64,000 nucleotides of DNA from Camellia lanceoleosa (Eukaryota > Streptophyta > Magnoliopsida > Ericales > Theaceae): NCBI GenBank assembly GCA_025200525.1, contig CM045763.1:153332246-153396245 (forward strand), written 5' to 3'. This document shows positions 46,901-57,734 of the stretch, in pieces. Both the position numbers and the translations under genes were made by a program. The notes below the pieces were generated by a model. That model saw only the letters and a program-made list of their open reading frames with translations, had not been told where the DNA came from and did no database searches. Numbering within the stretch: the stretch's first letter is position 1; each line of letters opens with the position of its first letter.

Positions 46901-47999
46901 GAGAAATTACAAGAGCAAGAGAAAAAGAGTGAGATTTTTGGACACTAAAAAGAAGAGAATCCGACAAATGTATAGAAACAAAAAGTGACAATCTACTATG
47001 CAACAATGAAGAGAGAGATGATGAAGCATAGTTAGAGAGGGGAGTGTATTAGCCTATTAGGGGGAGAACGAGATGCTTGAATTGTAGTGATGTTCTTCAA
47101 CTCTCTAATTTTCCCGAATAACGACAATATTTGAATTTCGACTGCTCTAGTTTAATTTTCTTGGCCTGTTTGATTCAAAAAGGCCAACTTTTGTTTAATT
47201 GGAAACAGGTGCAATTAGTATTTAGGCCACAAACCTAAAAAGTAACAAAAAAGAAGCCACATACAAAGCAAACAAGTTTTAAATGTTGGACAAGTAGGAT
47301 CCAACCCCGGATCAAGATTCCACAATCTCACAATATCCAAGTATCAAGATCGAAAGATCCTACCAGCCCAAGATTTTCTACCGGATCCATATCAATTTTG
47401 TCCAAATGGATCATAAGAATATCATCATAGGATCGATCCAAATCAAGATTTTAACAACCATGTTTTCAATGATTATACTTCAAAGGGGCATAATTTCTAT
47501 AATATTTTTGTGTTATGAAGCACGGTGACCTGACACAACACAGAGACATCTATACATCAATTTTCCAAAAAAGCATAACACAATACGTGGGAAACATGCT
47601 CAAGATATATAGCATAATAGGACATGTTTTGATGTGTGTCCAACACATGTTTGGAAGTATTTGATGAGTGTGGAAGAATGTCTGATATGCACACGCCCCC
47701 TTAGAAATGTCCATGCTTCTAATTTCGGGGCAGTTGAGGGGCAATGTTGTTAAAATTGGGATCCTAAGTAAGATCGTTGGGAAGGACTTGTGGATCAGAT
47801 TATAAAATTGGATCGAGGATCGTAAAAATAAAACAAGAAATTATCCATAATGAAAATGTATATTAAATAATTTTAAATTCTTTAAAGAAAAATAATAAAT
47901 TTGATATAATGCATCTTTATGTTAACATAAATTGGAGGAGATATTTGGAGAAAGAGTTTATAGTCAATTTTTTTATATAAATATACACATATACATACC

Positions 48000-48038
<39 letters not shown>

Positions 48039-51000
48039 TTAGTAGGATTCGGATCGTACACGATTTTATGATTAGGATCGTAGTCACTTTAAAATTCTAC
48101 TGAATTTAAGATCCTAGTGTGATCCGAATCATTTAGCTCAACTCTCCTACAATCCGGATCGGGATTCTAATAACCATAGTTGAAAGTATTGGTGGTTCAA
48201 GGGCGAGTGCTTGTGAATCTATTCTAAACTGTGAAGGTGCTTTTGTTTTAGAAATATTCATGCTTCATTGTTTTCTTTGCCATTTTGAAAAATTCGTTCA
48301 CCTTTTAAAAGGATAAGGGGATGAAAAAGTTCTATGAAAAATTGCTAAACAGGGTCAAGTTAATGCTTTTTTTTTTTTGTCAATTTGACTCGACCTTTGA
48401 ACACATTTTGCCGCTCTGTCTCTTGTCTAAACTCAAGCATGTGCTTAATGATTGATCTATTTTGAATTTGCTTTCCTCATTTTTTAAGTTATCCATTATG
48501 GATGAAAGTAAAAAAAAAAATAAAAAAAAAAAATAAGGGTTGCACAAGAAAAATTAAAGGCAACACTAAGGTGCAAGGGAAATGTGAAGACAATAGTTCC
48601 ACATGAAAGTCCTTATACAGAATGTCAGAAGGATCGGCAACGAAACCATCTTGACTATTGACGTCCTTAGGAAGGGGCATAAGACATTATTGATTGGTGT
48701 TGTATGCAAAAGAAAGTGGGAAAGAGTATCAACCACCTTTTGCATTTCCCAACAACCAATGATCTATGGAGGTTGTTATGTTCAATGAATTTACAATGTC
48801 ATCATCCCTAATTGCACCAATTATGTCAAAATTAACACTCATTTATGCACGTTAACATGACAATTCACAAGATAAGCAAAACTTATGTTGCTTGAAATGT
48901 GGATCGTTCCGATATGAGGAAAGAGCATGGACATGTGGTTCATCACATCTTCTAAAACATGGCTTGGGTGGGATAAGTTTGTATACATTTCTAAGAGCAT
49001 TATGGTTCTTTGTATTTACATTTTTCTACCCAAAACTCCGTTCTCTTTAGATTTTAATTAACTGCATTCAATACTTTATCCTCTTAATGAAATAAATAAT
49101 AAAGAAAAAAATGAATTGCTTTTGGATTGCTAGATTAATCATTATGAAGGGGCATCACCATGTATTAGTCAGGGTGTCCAATTAAACACCCTAACCTTTT
49201 TAAAAAATTCATTACTTGTATATGATATATAATGAGTGGTAGTTTAACGTGAACTCGTGAACACCTTGACAATATTTTACAATTTGTAGACATAAGGGGG
49301 AAAATGGACAAAAATATTATGATGATCGCATATTTTTACTATATCATCCAATCCAACATATCCACACTCATTGGTCCCGTTTGGGATCTTGGCTGTTTTA
49401 GTTGCCTATTTGGCTTTTTGACTATTACAGCTTAGCTAAAAAAGTCAGTGTTTGGGATGATAGTTGGTTTTTTTGTAGTTGATTTGATGGCTGTGAAAAA
49501 AAAAAAGCAAAATGATTATGAGTTAGATGTAATCTTTTAGGATTGTTTGGCAACCTACTACTTTAGCATACTTAATTTTTTTTTATCTTATTTAGATCAC
49601 GTCATCTCTTATTTGGATCACATCACCTCTCTACTTTTCTGCACATCTTTTCGTAAAAAATAAAAAATTACTACAATAGCATATTCCCGAACAACCCTTT
49701 CGTCTTATTGGTTATTTTAGCATATTTTGTTTTTGGCTATTTTAACCAAAAACCATCTTTCCAAACAAGGCCATTAACACAATAAATTCCCTATGTTACA
49801 TAGACTGGGGTAAGGTTGCTGGGTGCGGATGCATTTCTAAGGTTCAGACAAATCAAACCCCAAAATTCAATGATACAAGGACTTCAAAAAATGATCTAAA
49901 AATTAGATATGGATATGAGGATACGTCGTTTAATTGGAAAATATATATAATTTTATATATGTAAAAATAAAATTCATTCACACTAATATTATATTATATA
50001 CAATGATTTATTATAATTTTAATATATTGGCAATGTAAAATATAGAATTCAATGATTTTTACTATAATTTTAATATTTCAATAATAATTTTACTCCATTT
50101 CTTTCCCTCAAAAAGGAAGAAAAAAACAAGAAGAAGAAAGAAAAACTAAGAAATATTCATTTCAAAATATAAGGATCGGATCCATTCCCATATCTGTACC
50201 CATGTGGGGTCATGTTGACATGAGCACTACAGCAAAACTAAAAAGGCCATGTAACATAGCAGGCTGATTCCACATGAACCACATTAATATTCAACTTATT
50301 GTAGGCGTGTCAATTTGTAAAATCGGACCATAAACAAAATATAATTACAAAAAATTAAGTATAGCATTACTGATACTGAAAACATCTGACAACTAGACAT
50401 ATCTGATATTCTGTGTGTGTGTTCTGTGTGCGCGCGCGCGCGCGCGCCTACACACACAAACTTCTTATGGATTCCTTGAAAATGATTCTGATCTAGTTCA
50501 TGGCCTAGTAGAAGTACAAAGTGCTCTGGTGGGATCCTCACGGACAGAAAAACACCCTTCTTAAATTCAAAATTGTTTCTTTATATATATTTGTTAATGG
50601 ATCATTTATTGGATTATTTTCTGCATCGTAAGTGTCTTATGAAGTGATTATTTGCATTCAGTTTCACAGGTCATGCTAACAAGAAGCTCACCAGGCTATT
50701 AATAAAGCAAAATGCTAAAAAGTTAAAATCATAGGAACGTTTTTACACTATCCAAAACATTTTCACATATCTATATTCACACATTTCAATGCACTTTTTG
50801 TAAGTCAGTCATTATGGCCATCTCCAATCCTTGACTCAAACCTATATCAAATTTAAATTTTAGTCAAAATCATGCAAAGCACCCTTCACTCCTTGATCCA
50901 AACTTATACCAAATTGAGTTTTACTCGAATTTTTACCCAAATCAAGGGAGGCTCGAATGTTTACTCAAAATTTTCAATATTTGGTGGCTCTCAAATCCAC

Positions 51001-51609
51001 TCTGCCATTAGTGAACATTTTACTCAAATTTATGCTTAAATTTGAGTTTAACCATTGGAGTGGTTCATATTAGTTCCAAAATGTAAATTAATTTTTTCTG
51101 ATAACACTGAGCAAAAACCATATGGAATTAACTAGTATACACAATAAATAAAATAAAAATAAACCCTGAATTAAGCAAAACCCATGTTGAATTTAGCTTT
51201 GGAGAAAAACATACCACATGCTGCCTCGATACTTCAATGTATACGGTCCACTCTCCAACGAGCGATCGAAATGGCTATGAACCTTGTGCTTCCCTTTCCC
51301 ACTCTGATCAAGCAAAGTCAATTCAAACAAAGCCCTAACATCCGTGCCCTCGCTCGCCAGCGCAATGAAAACCGACACGTAAGTCGAATTGTCCTCCGGA
51401 TTCTTCCCATCTGGGTAGAAATATATCGCCCATTGGTACCCTCCAACTGTGAAATTATCGCTCGCGATGTGTTTCCCAATTCCCATACCTTTCGCCAACG
51501 AATAGCCCTGAATTACGAACTTGTGCGACCCATTCACGGTCTCGGTCACCGATCGAGAGCTTGTCGGCGAGACCAAGGGGTTGTTCTCTAGCGTTAAGGA
51601 ATCAGACAT
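43921..51609 (-). CDS. MATH-BTB (BPM-type) protein, CUL3 substrate adaptor; three exons, 3' end not found
   Basis: Exon 1 (51215-51609) holds the MATH domain (residues about 18-132: [59 protein letters not shown]). Exon 2 (44596-44941) finishes MATH ([20 protein letters not shown]) and starts BTB ([20 protein letters not shown], residue 196 on). Exon 3 (43921-44197) gives [31 protein letters not shown] and FAAENLA. Phases match at each GT-AG border (a Trp codon is split at the first). The reading stays open for about 339 residues. BPM proteins have about 400; the C-terminal exon after AAENLA is not found leftward. BPM proteins dimerise by BTB, bind Cullin3 and present transcription factors for ubiquitination. 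Intron 1 is 6.3 kb and full of MITEs. The start is chosen because the MSDSLT...[11 protein letters not shown] sequence fits the family start. If intron 3 is retained, a stop follows at 43781. Confidence 0.9.
44286..44506. mobile_element. PIF/Harbinger-type MITE in BPM intron 2, 221 bp
   Basis: Ends GGGGCTGTTTGTTGCAGC and, from the right, GGCCCTGTTTGGTATAC, flanked by TAA (44283-44285 and 44507-44509). It accounts for more than half of the 398 bp intron. Confidence 0.75.
46209..47459. mobile_element. Probable hAT-like non-autonomous element with a nested Stowaway
   Basis: Left end GGTTGTCAAATTCAAGATCC and right end, read inward, GGTTGTTAAAATCTTGATTT are inverted but imperfect. Both sides continue with GATCC words. 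Inside it has a duplicated GATCCCACATCGGATAGTTGG (46224-46270) and a Stowaway MITE at 46401-46644. No target duplication was seen. Confidence 0.45.
46401..46644. mobile_element. Stowaway MITE, 244 bp
   Basis: CTCCCTCCGTTCCATAATAT at left, TGTGGGATGGAAAGAG at right, flanked by TA (46399-46400 and 46645-46646). Related to 39019-39300. Confidence 0.88.
47517..47721. mobile_element. Member of the GAAGCATGGACAC hAT-like family
   Basis: Left end GAAGCACGGTGACCTGACAC, right end read inward GAAGCATGGACATTTCTAAG. These ends match the element at 38163-38638. The body carries GACATG and GTGTGTCC words. No clean 8 bp duplication. Confidence 0.6.
47744..48178. mobile_element. Probable hAT-like MITE with GATCC/GGATC words
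   Basis: Left end ATGTTGTTAAAATTGGGATC; right end read inward ATGGTTATTAGAATCCCGAT. GGATC and GATCC words recur through both halves. It contains an AAT microsatellite (48003-48033). Ends resemble those of 46209-47459. Confidence 0.5.
49373..49772. mobile_element. MITE with GGYCYYGTTTGG ends, hosting a nested MITE
   Basis: GGTCCCGTTTGGGATCTTGG at left, and GGCCTTGTTTGGAAAGATGG read from the right, flanked by ATT (49370-49372 and 49773-49775). A second element is nested at 49540-49697. The GTTTGGGA ends with TTTTAGCC-type words also occur near 28199 and 54305. Confidence 0.65.
49540..49697. mobile_element. Nested Tourist-like MITE, 158 bp
   Basis: GGATTGTTTGGCAAC at left; GGGTTGTTCGGGAATATGC read from the right. 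The interior CATCACCTCTCTACTTTTCT and CATCTTTTCGTAAAAAAT is shared with 52377-52507 and 57766-57905. The left flank is TTA; the right flank is TTT, so one copy has decayed. Confidence 0.7.
50412..50457. repeat. Alternating GT/GC purine-pyrimidine run
   Basis: GTGTGTGTG, a short break, then nine GC units and ACACACAC. Such runs favour left-handed Z-DNA. Located in BPM intron 1, about 0.75 kb downstream of exon 1. Confidence 0.8.
50815..51069. mobile_element. Harbinger-type MITE related to the 7.2 kb element, 255 bp
   Basis: The left end TGGCCATCTCCAATCC resembles GACCATCTCCAATGG of the element at 14090. The subterminal ATCAAATTTAAATTTT and ACCAAATTGAG(T/A)TTT segments also match that element's first 120 bp in order. 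The right end read inward is TATGAACCACTCCAATGG. TTA occurs on both sides (50812-50814 and 51070-51072). Lies in BPM intron 1, 145 bp from exon 1. Confidence 0.75.
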
Positions 51610-51960
51610 TGAATCAGAGCTCTGGAAAAATGGAGCTCATGGAAGGTCGTGGTACTCTGTGTGAAATTGAGGGGTTTGAGTAGGAATTTTAAGAGAAAGA
51701 AAGATTTTGGTTTGGGTATTGAATTGTTGAAGATTTGGGGGTTTGGGATTCTGAGAGAATCTTGTTGCGAGGACGGAGGAGAGAGATGGACTAGGGTTTT
51801 TTTTTTTTTTCTTCTCTTTCTTTCTCGCGAAAGTGTTATCTGTATTCGTTGGAGTTTTCGCATGGGCAGATACAGTTGGTTTCTCAAATGGAGCGTTCCG
51901 TTGGGCTTTCGTCTCCACGTCATAATTCGAACCATTTGCGTTGTGTTTAGTTAACAAATT
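51610..51960 (-). promoter_or_regulatory. 5' leader and proximal promoter of the BPM gene
   Basis: Upstream of the ATG at 51609. On the coding strand it holds a pyrimidine-rich, A-interrupted leader with an ACCCTAG word near 51793 and no clear TATA box. Overlapping open frames (51594-51957) have no domain and read through this leader, so they are not counted as genes. Confidence 0.4.
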
Positions 51961-53484
51961 TTTAAAGAGATTTAGAAAAGAAAAATAAAAAAATATATTA
52001 GACTATTTATAATGTAAATATATTTTATTTATATTTTATTTATTTTTTTTTTCAAATTATTTATCAAATTTTTCTATCAAACATAACATTAATATTTAAG
52101 ATTATTTTATTTTTATAAAAACTTATGTGTTATGGAATGTTAATAGCTTAATTAATTAAATTATATTTGTGTTAATAGCTTATTTTTAAAATTATAGTTA
52201 CCATTGACACAAATTTAATTTGATCAAGTAAATATTGATAGTCAATAAATATAATTTTTTTTATATGAATAGAATACGCAACAAATACTAAATATTAAAC
52301 GATTTGAATTATTAATGTGAACTCTATAATAAATTCACATAGCTCAATAATATACACCCGTCCGATTCCAAACTAAGGCCAAGTTTGGCAACTCTAATAT
52401 AATCTATTTTTTTATCTTTTTTTCATCACATCACCTCTCTATTTTTTTGTATATCTTTTCGTAAAAAGATAAAAAGTGCACTTATTTAGGTCATCTCTAA
52501 CAACCCCTAAAAATAAGCCTGAACCTTTTCACATTTCCACCGTTTAGATGATGAGATTTTGAAACAATGAGACAATGAGTTGGAATGGCCACATGAAATT
52601 GTTACAAATGTGAGGGTAAATTTGACTTTCAACAAATACAATCACGATAAAAAAAATTAAACAAAATGTATATATTTGAATAATTTATTTTTATTCATAA
52701 ATTTACATTAAGTATTTAACTTTTGTTTAAAATTTTACATCCACGCCAATCAATCGTGAGATTTCTCGTGATATGTAAATAGAATTTTATAGAGAGCTCA
52801 ATACGTTTTGATTATTTTAAAACAAATTATTACACTTTTAGCCATTCTTAAAATTACCAAAAGGTATACAAACCTTAAAAAATTAAAATCCTAATTTTTC
52901 TTTTCACTCATTCCCTTCTCCAACATCTCCATCGGACAACCACAATTGCTGCCTCTGTTGCTGTTATTAGAGCCAACCTCCGTTCCGACCCTTATCACTA
53001 CTTTACAGGTCGAGACAACAGACCAACTTACGAGTTAGTTTCGTTGAAAGGCTCATATAGTTTGCTACATCAATTCCAAAAGAATAAGTTGTGTATTTTT
53101 CGGGCCATCAAGCAAAAGAAGAAATCTCCTTTCTGCTACGATATAGTTTTGGTTCTTATCGGTGAGTCTATCACACTTCAAATTTTGACATCTGAATGGA
53201 TTAAGAAAAACCTTCCCATATAGATTTTATTTAGTGCTCTTTGTCATGTCAAATTTAACAATGCCTAAGCCTAAAACTATATAGAATAAAGATTGCTCTA
53301 GGCTATCCAAACTTCCACTTTGATTATTATCCCAGAATGTTGAGTTAGGTATGTAAGCTATGTATCTAAGAGGATCTCCCAATTCACTAGAGACTAGCTT
53401 CCCTCCTAATAGACCAAGAGTTAAGGTCTTTTTTCATTTTTGTCATTTCGCCCCTATTTTGTTTCCATAATTTCTAAGGGACAT
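51961..53484. other. AT-rich intergenic DNA
   Basis: Upstream of the BPM gene. Besides the MITE at 52377-52507 nothing is recognised. A less AT-rich piece at 52910-53160 has no usable frame. Confidence 0.5.
52377..52507. mobile_element. Tourist-like MITE, 131 bp
   Basis: GGCCAAGTTTGGCAACTC at left and GGGGTTGTTAGAGATGACC from the right, flanked by TAA (52374-52376 and 52508-52510). Shares CATCACATCACCTCTCTA and CTTTTCGTAAAAAGAT with the other family members. Confidence 0.75.
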
Positions 53485-53605
53485 GCAAGCTCTCGTGGCC
53501 TGATGGGTTAGCATTGCAGGCTAAGTTTCAAACCCTAAGCTCAGGCCTAGCCCAAGCCTCATTCGAGTGGCCTATCTCAGGCGGGGGTTGTAAGCCATCA
53601 AACCA
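53485..53605 (+). mobile_element. Possible tRNA-derived SINE
   Basis: TCTCGTGGCCTGATGGGTTA resembles a pol III A box and AGTTTCAAACCC, 25 bp further on, resembles a B box. This is the head layout of plant SINEs. The 3' part (AGGCCTAGCCC...GGCGGGGGTTG) is GC-rich against AT-rich surroundings. No flanking duplication or tail was identified. Confidence 0.4.
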
Positions 53606-56111
53606 AATGATAACCCTTTAAACACATCATAACATTGGAATCTCGGAAGTAAGTTGTCCCATATAAGAATTGATCAAATGGCATAAATGAAAATAAAAAC
53701 ACATTTACTTAAGTTGTGTTCTTTATATTTATCTTATTTACAAAAACATACACCAATCATGTTTGTTTATTAATTCAATAAATATTTGTAACTTTTACCA
53801 AAAAATGAACATGTAAAAATTTATAAAATGCTTGATAATATGTATAGCATATATAATAAATAGGGGAATATCAAAAAAGTGGAGAGTAGAAAAATAGTAT
53901 AAGTCTTTATTGTATAAACTACTCGTACTTCTATTATTTTAAAATTATTTTGCCTACACTTTATTTTTTTGAAATTCTCCCTAATAAATATGGACACTCT
54001 CCAAAAATTTTCAAGGGACACAAAGTTTTCATGATTAATTTTATAAAAGATTTTTTATGATACATAACATTACTGTATATTTTTGGTTATGTGTGAACAA
54101 TTTCAGACTTAAAATTACCTACTACCTCATCAGATCTCATCTAATCACTCAATCTATCAATGTTGCCACGTGTCCAACATTTAAAAGCATTCTCAACAAC
54201 CAAAATACCCTTGTATCTTTCAAAAATCTTACATATTTCAATGCCCCTTGTTGTGGTGGGAAAACATCATTTTATAATGACCCATTTTAGAAAGTATAAT
54301 TTGTGAGTGTTTGGGAAAGGGTTATTTTAGAAGTTTTTTAATTTTTTGACTATTTTAATAGATTATTTTAGTTTTAAAAATGAGTGAGACCACTAAAAAA
54401 AGAAGTACTAATAGTTCTAAAGTGGTGTAGGTCCGACATGATAGGATGTTTTGCTCTTGTATTTTTTTTTTTTTTTTTGAATTTCCACCTCATTAGTGAT
54501 CCATTAGTACTTCCAAATTAGTGGGATGAATCATTGTTGTTTTAGTTTTTGTGTTTGGAAAAATAAGATAGATTTTTATTTGAGTTGTTGTATTGAAAAA
54601 TGTGTTGAAATAATATTTGAAGTTAAAATGACAAATTTGTCCCTAATTTCATATTTTTCAAAATTTGTGTAAAGGGGTAAAATCGTCATTTACTATCTTA
54701 GGCAATAGGCTGTCAACTACCTGTGCTACACTGTCAACGTAACAATGTAGCTGCCCCACTGCCAAAATGATGTTTTTTATTTTGTTTTGTTTTTTTATTT
54801 CAATATAAATTATTGGTTTAAGATATTTGAGACTATTTGGTTTTTTTAGTATTTGAGGCTATTTTAGCCTCAATCTTGGTTTCCCAAACACCCCTTTTAA
54901 CTTTAAAGTGTTAAACAAAAAATGCCTACAACTAAGGAAACATGTTAAATCTTGTAAATATATTTATAACATTAAATTTCTATGAAACTCTTAAAGACAC
55001 ATTGAATTTCTCTAAAAGCATTTATCTGGAATTATCGAAACATGATCTGGCAACAATGGCACTTATGTTATTTGATCAATCAAAATATGATCTGGCAATA
55101 ATGGCACTCATGTTATTTGACCATATATAAAACCGTTGTTATTTCTTTCTCGCTTGCGATTTTTCTTATATTTTTGGAGTTAACAATTCATAGAAAATAA
55201 AATCTTTTTTAAAAAATAGTTTAAGGTAGCATGAGACAATATAGAAAATGCCATATACAAATTTAATAAATATTGTATTACTCTAAGGACACAAAGAGTT
55301 AAGTCATGTCAACCCATCTAAATCCGTAGGATTGCCACACCACATTTGACATGAGGCATTTCAAATCTTTTCTTTCTCAGATGCGCCTAGTATAAAATTA
55401 TCTAAAAAGTTTTTTTAAAAAAATTTAAAGTATATATATATAAACAAAAAGTCCATTTTTTGTTGTTAGTAGACTTTTTTAAAAAATTATTATTATTTTT
55501 TAGATTTGTCTAATCTAGTAGACTTAAAATTGGAAAGTTTTAATTTTTTTGTTAAAAAAATCCACTAAAATTATTTAAAAAAAAGTAAAAGGAAAAAACT
55601 AATTAAAAACAATTCTCAAACACATTCAATCACATATCATTATAGAGATTTAAGAATAAAGAATCATTGCCAAACTCAAATAAAAAGCAAAGAGCATAAC
55701 TTCAAAGTTGGTTGATTAGCCAACCCACAAACTAACAAAACAATTTGCCAAAAAAAATAAGAAAGAAAAAAAAAAGTTAAGACAAAAGGGGATGAACTTC
55801 ATACTCCAGAGTCTTGAAAAAAAAACACACACACAATTTATATAGTAATTATCTGATACATTCTCAAGAAAATACTAATTCAATTTGGAGCTCTTCTATG
55901 CTTCCATTCCATCTATATAACTCCCACAAAGTATCATTGCCAAACACAACATATGTTGTAGGTAATATGAAGAACACACTCTAAGGAAGCCTTAGAAAAA
56001 TCCATATATAACAACTTTCAAATTTAAATATAAAACATAGATATTACCTTTTATTTATTGGCCTATGGAAGATATTCTTTCTAGTCTTCCTTCTTCTCTT
56101 AAACAAAGCAA
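53606..56111. other. AT-rich intergenic DNA downstream of the TCP gene
   Basis: No gene. It holds a MITE (54305-54893), a duplicated 43 bp unit (55037-55125) and many A/T runs. The duplicated unit reads GATCTGGCAA(C/T)AATGGCACT and then ATGTTATTTGA. Confidence 0.5.
54305..54893. mobile_element. Probable MITE with GTGTTTGGGAAA ends, about 590 bp
   Basis: GTGTTTGGGAAAGGGTTATT at left; GGTGTTTGGGAAACCAAG read inward from the right. TATTTTAG words lie just inside both ends. Non-coding. No clear duplication. Ends resemble the sequence left of the large inverted repeat (28199) and the element at 49373. Confidence 0.6.
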
Positions 56112-56564
56112 CTAGAAGTACATAGGCATGTTGACCAACTCATTAAAAAAAAAATCATCTTCATAGTTCACAGGAACATCATAGTCTTGAACAGACAGAA
56201 AGCCCGGTTCAGTGACTTCAAAATCTCGATTTTCAAGAGGAGTCGGAGTTTCTTTGGCCACTGAAGGGGCTAAAGAAGAAGGATCAAAGGGTAGCACAGT
56301 GGTGGCATTATCAAGAATATTGGTGACAGTGGGCTCAGCCTGTTTGAGGATCCATTCGATGGTCTGACCACTGGTTCGATGGCCGAGGATTTGATTAAGC
56401 CGAAAGACTTGCTGGGCACATACGATCGGAATGCGGACACGGCGACCTCGACCATTCACCTTCAAATGGCGGTCCTTGGACTTGGATGGCTTCTTATGGG
56501 TTGGTTGTGAGGTGGTGGTGGGTATGGTTTCAGAGAGGTGGTTTGAAGAGGTTGAAAAACTCAT
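56112..56564 (-). CDS. Class I TCP transcription factor, short (150 aa)
   Basis: Intronless frame of 150 codons. The TCP domain fills residues 30-80: basic region [17 protein letters not shown], helix [17 protein letters not shown], short loop RTSGQ, helix [15 protein letters not shown]. The basic region lacks the extra residues that mark class II, so this is a class I (PCF) protein; these bind GGNCCCAC sites and control cell growth and division. It differs from the usual class I core at several points (VN for VD or [12 protein letters not shown] for MPA(L/T)CAARVF), and the C-terminal tail is short and acidic ([17 protein letters not shown]). By size it is closest to the small TCP11/TCP16-like members, an inference. 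The N-terminus is Ser/Thr-rich. The start is the first Met and fits an A/T-rich leader. No stops or shifts. Confidence 0.92.
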   Translation of the reverse strand: MSFSTSSNHLSETIPTTTSQPTHKKPSKSKDRHLKVNGRGRRVRIPIVCAQQVFRLNQILGHRTSGQTIEWILKQAEPTVTNILDNATTVLPFDPSSLAPSVAKETPTPLENRDFEVTEPGFLSVQDYDVPVNYEDDFFFNELVNMPMYF

Positions 56565-56740
56565 CTTTAATCTTTTTCTTTCCTATGTACACAGACTAGA
56601 GATGGGATTTGCAAATAAATAGAGAGAAATAAAGTAACTAGGGTTTTATTGGTTCAACCCAAATGGTTAGTCATGGCCTAACTAAGGTTGTTTTTGGTTT
56701 AACCCAAAGTGTTGATATATATATATCATAGTTTTTTTAT
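56565..56740 (-). promoter_or_regulatory. Proximal promoter and leader of the TCP gene
   Basis: On the coding strand a CCAATAAAACCC word (about 56640-56655), a TATTTATTTG TATA-like word (about 56612-56622) and an AT-rich leader precede the ATG at 56564. A TA-rich run lies at 56715-56730. Assignment is by position only. Confidence 0.4.
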
Positions 56741-57004
56741 TCCCAAATTGTCCTGCAATAGCCTCACTTTTTTTTTTCTTTTTTCTTTTTTTAATTTTAA
56801 ATTTTAAATTTCAAATTTTTGTAACTTTTTATAGTTTCTTTATTTCTCGGTCTACTTAAGTTTGTCATTGCTTTTTCATTCTCAAATTATCCTACAACTA
56901 AGCCTTGTTTTTTTTAATTCACATTTTAAATATTTATAATTCCTTTTAATTTTTTCTCTTCATCTATATTTTTTTTGTCAATCAGTAAAAGATTCGATTT
57001 TAAC
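56741..57004. other. AT-rich spacer upstream of the TCP gene
   Basis: T-rich runs around 56768-56790; no gene. Ends at the ATTTTAAC target site of the next element. Confidence 0.5.
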
Positions 57005-57656
57005 TAGGGGTGAGTATGGTCCGGATTGGATCGGATTGGGGTAAAACTAGGACCAATCCATTATCTACGGTTCTTGAAAAATTGGAACCAATCCAATCCG
57101 TTTAAATAATGGAACCAATCCATTTTAATACGGATTGAATCGGTTTAGAACTATGGATTCACACAATTAAATAACAAAAATATATATACATATAACACTT
57201 TAATTTCATAAAGATATAAACATAGCGCTATATTAGTTCTCCAATAGTAACATGTTTTTCTATAATAACGACATACTGTTCTAAAATTTAAACAATCATA
57301 AAAAAACTGATTTCACCATAAGTATTTAGACTATTACAAATTAAAACTAAAAACTAACAAACAAAAGTAATAAAAGAAAATATTATACGGTATTAGGTTT
57401 GAATTTAGATTTTATATAGAATAAGAGAAGATACTATAGGGGATGATGTATAATAAAAATATAAACTATTTGTATACGGTCTGGATCGGTTCCAATCCGA
57501 AACCGTGTGGTTCAATCTGGAACCAATCCGTGGACTACGGATTTTTAATTCTTCAATCCGGAACCGAACCACGGATTCAAAAAACCAATCCAAACCTATC
57601 GGATTGGACTGGACTGGATCGGATTACGGATTTCACGGATTCCTTGCTCAGCCCTA
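57005..57656. mobile_element. hAT-type non-autonomous element, 652 bp
   Basis: Starts TAGGGGTGAGTATGG and, read from the right, TAGGGCTGAGCAAGG; flanked by a perfect 8 bp duplication ATTTTAAC (56997-57004 and 57657-57664). Both arms are built of GGATTGG, CCAATCC and AATCCG words in opposite orientation around an AT-rich centre. No transposase. Confidence 0.92.
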
Positions 57657-57734
57657 ATTTTAACTGGTTTTCATCATACACCACCAGGTATGCACACCTT
57701 CTAGTATATATATTTAAGATTTATTATACTTTAT

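Larger units (their letters stand above)
44942..51214 (-). other. BPM intron 1 (6273 bp), filled with non-autonomous elements
   Basis: From donor GTATGT (51214) to acceptor ATACAG (44942). It holds a Stowaway, several hAT-like and Tourist-like MITEs, an AAT microsatellite (48003-48033) and a GC/GT alternating run. No exon is recognised inside. Frames such as 45906-46088 (acidic, [20 protein letters not shown]) lack any known domain. Confidence 0.75.

Noticed and set aside
51594..51957. Minus-strand frames of 106-113 codons upstream of the BPM start
   Set aside because: They overlap the BPM start and leader, have no domain, and mostly read AT- and pyrimidine-rich leader sequence.
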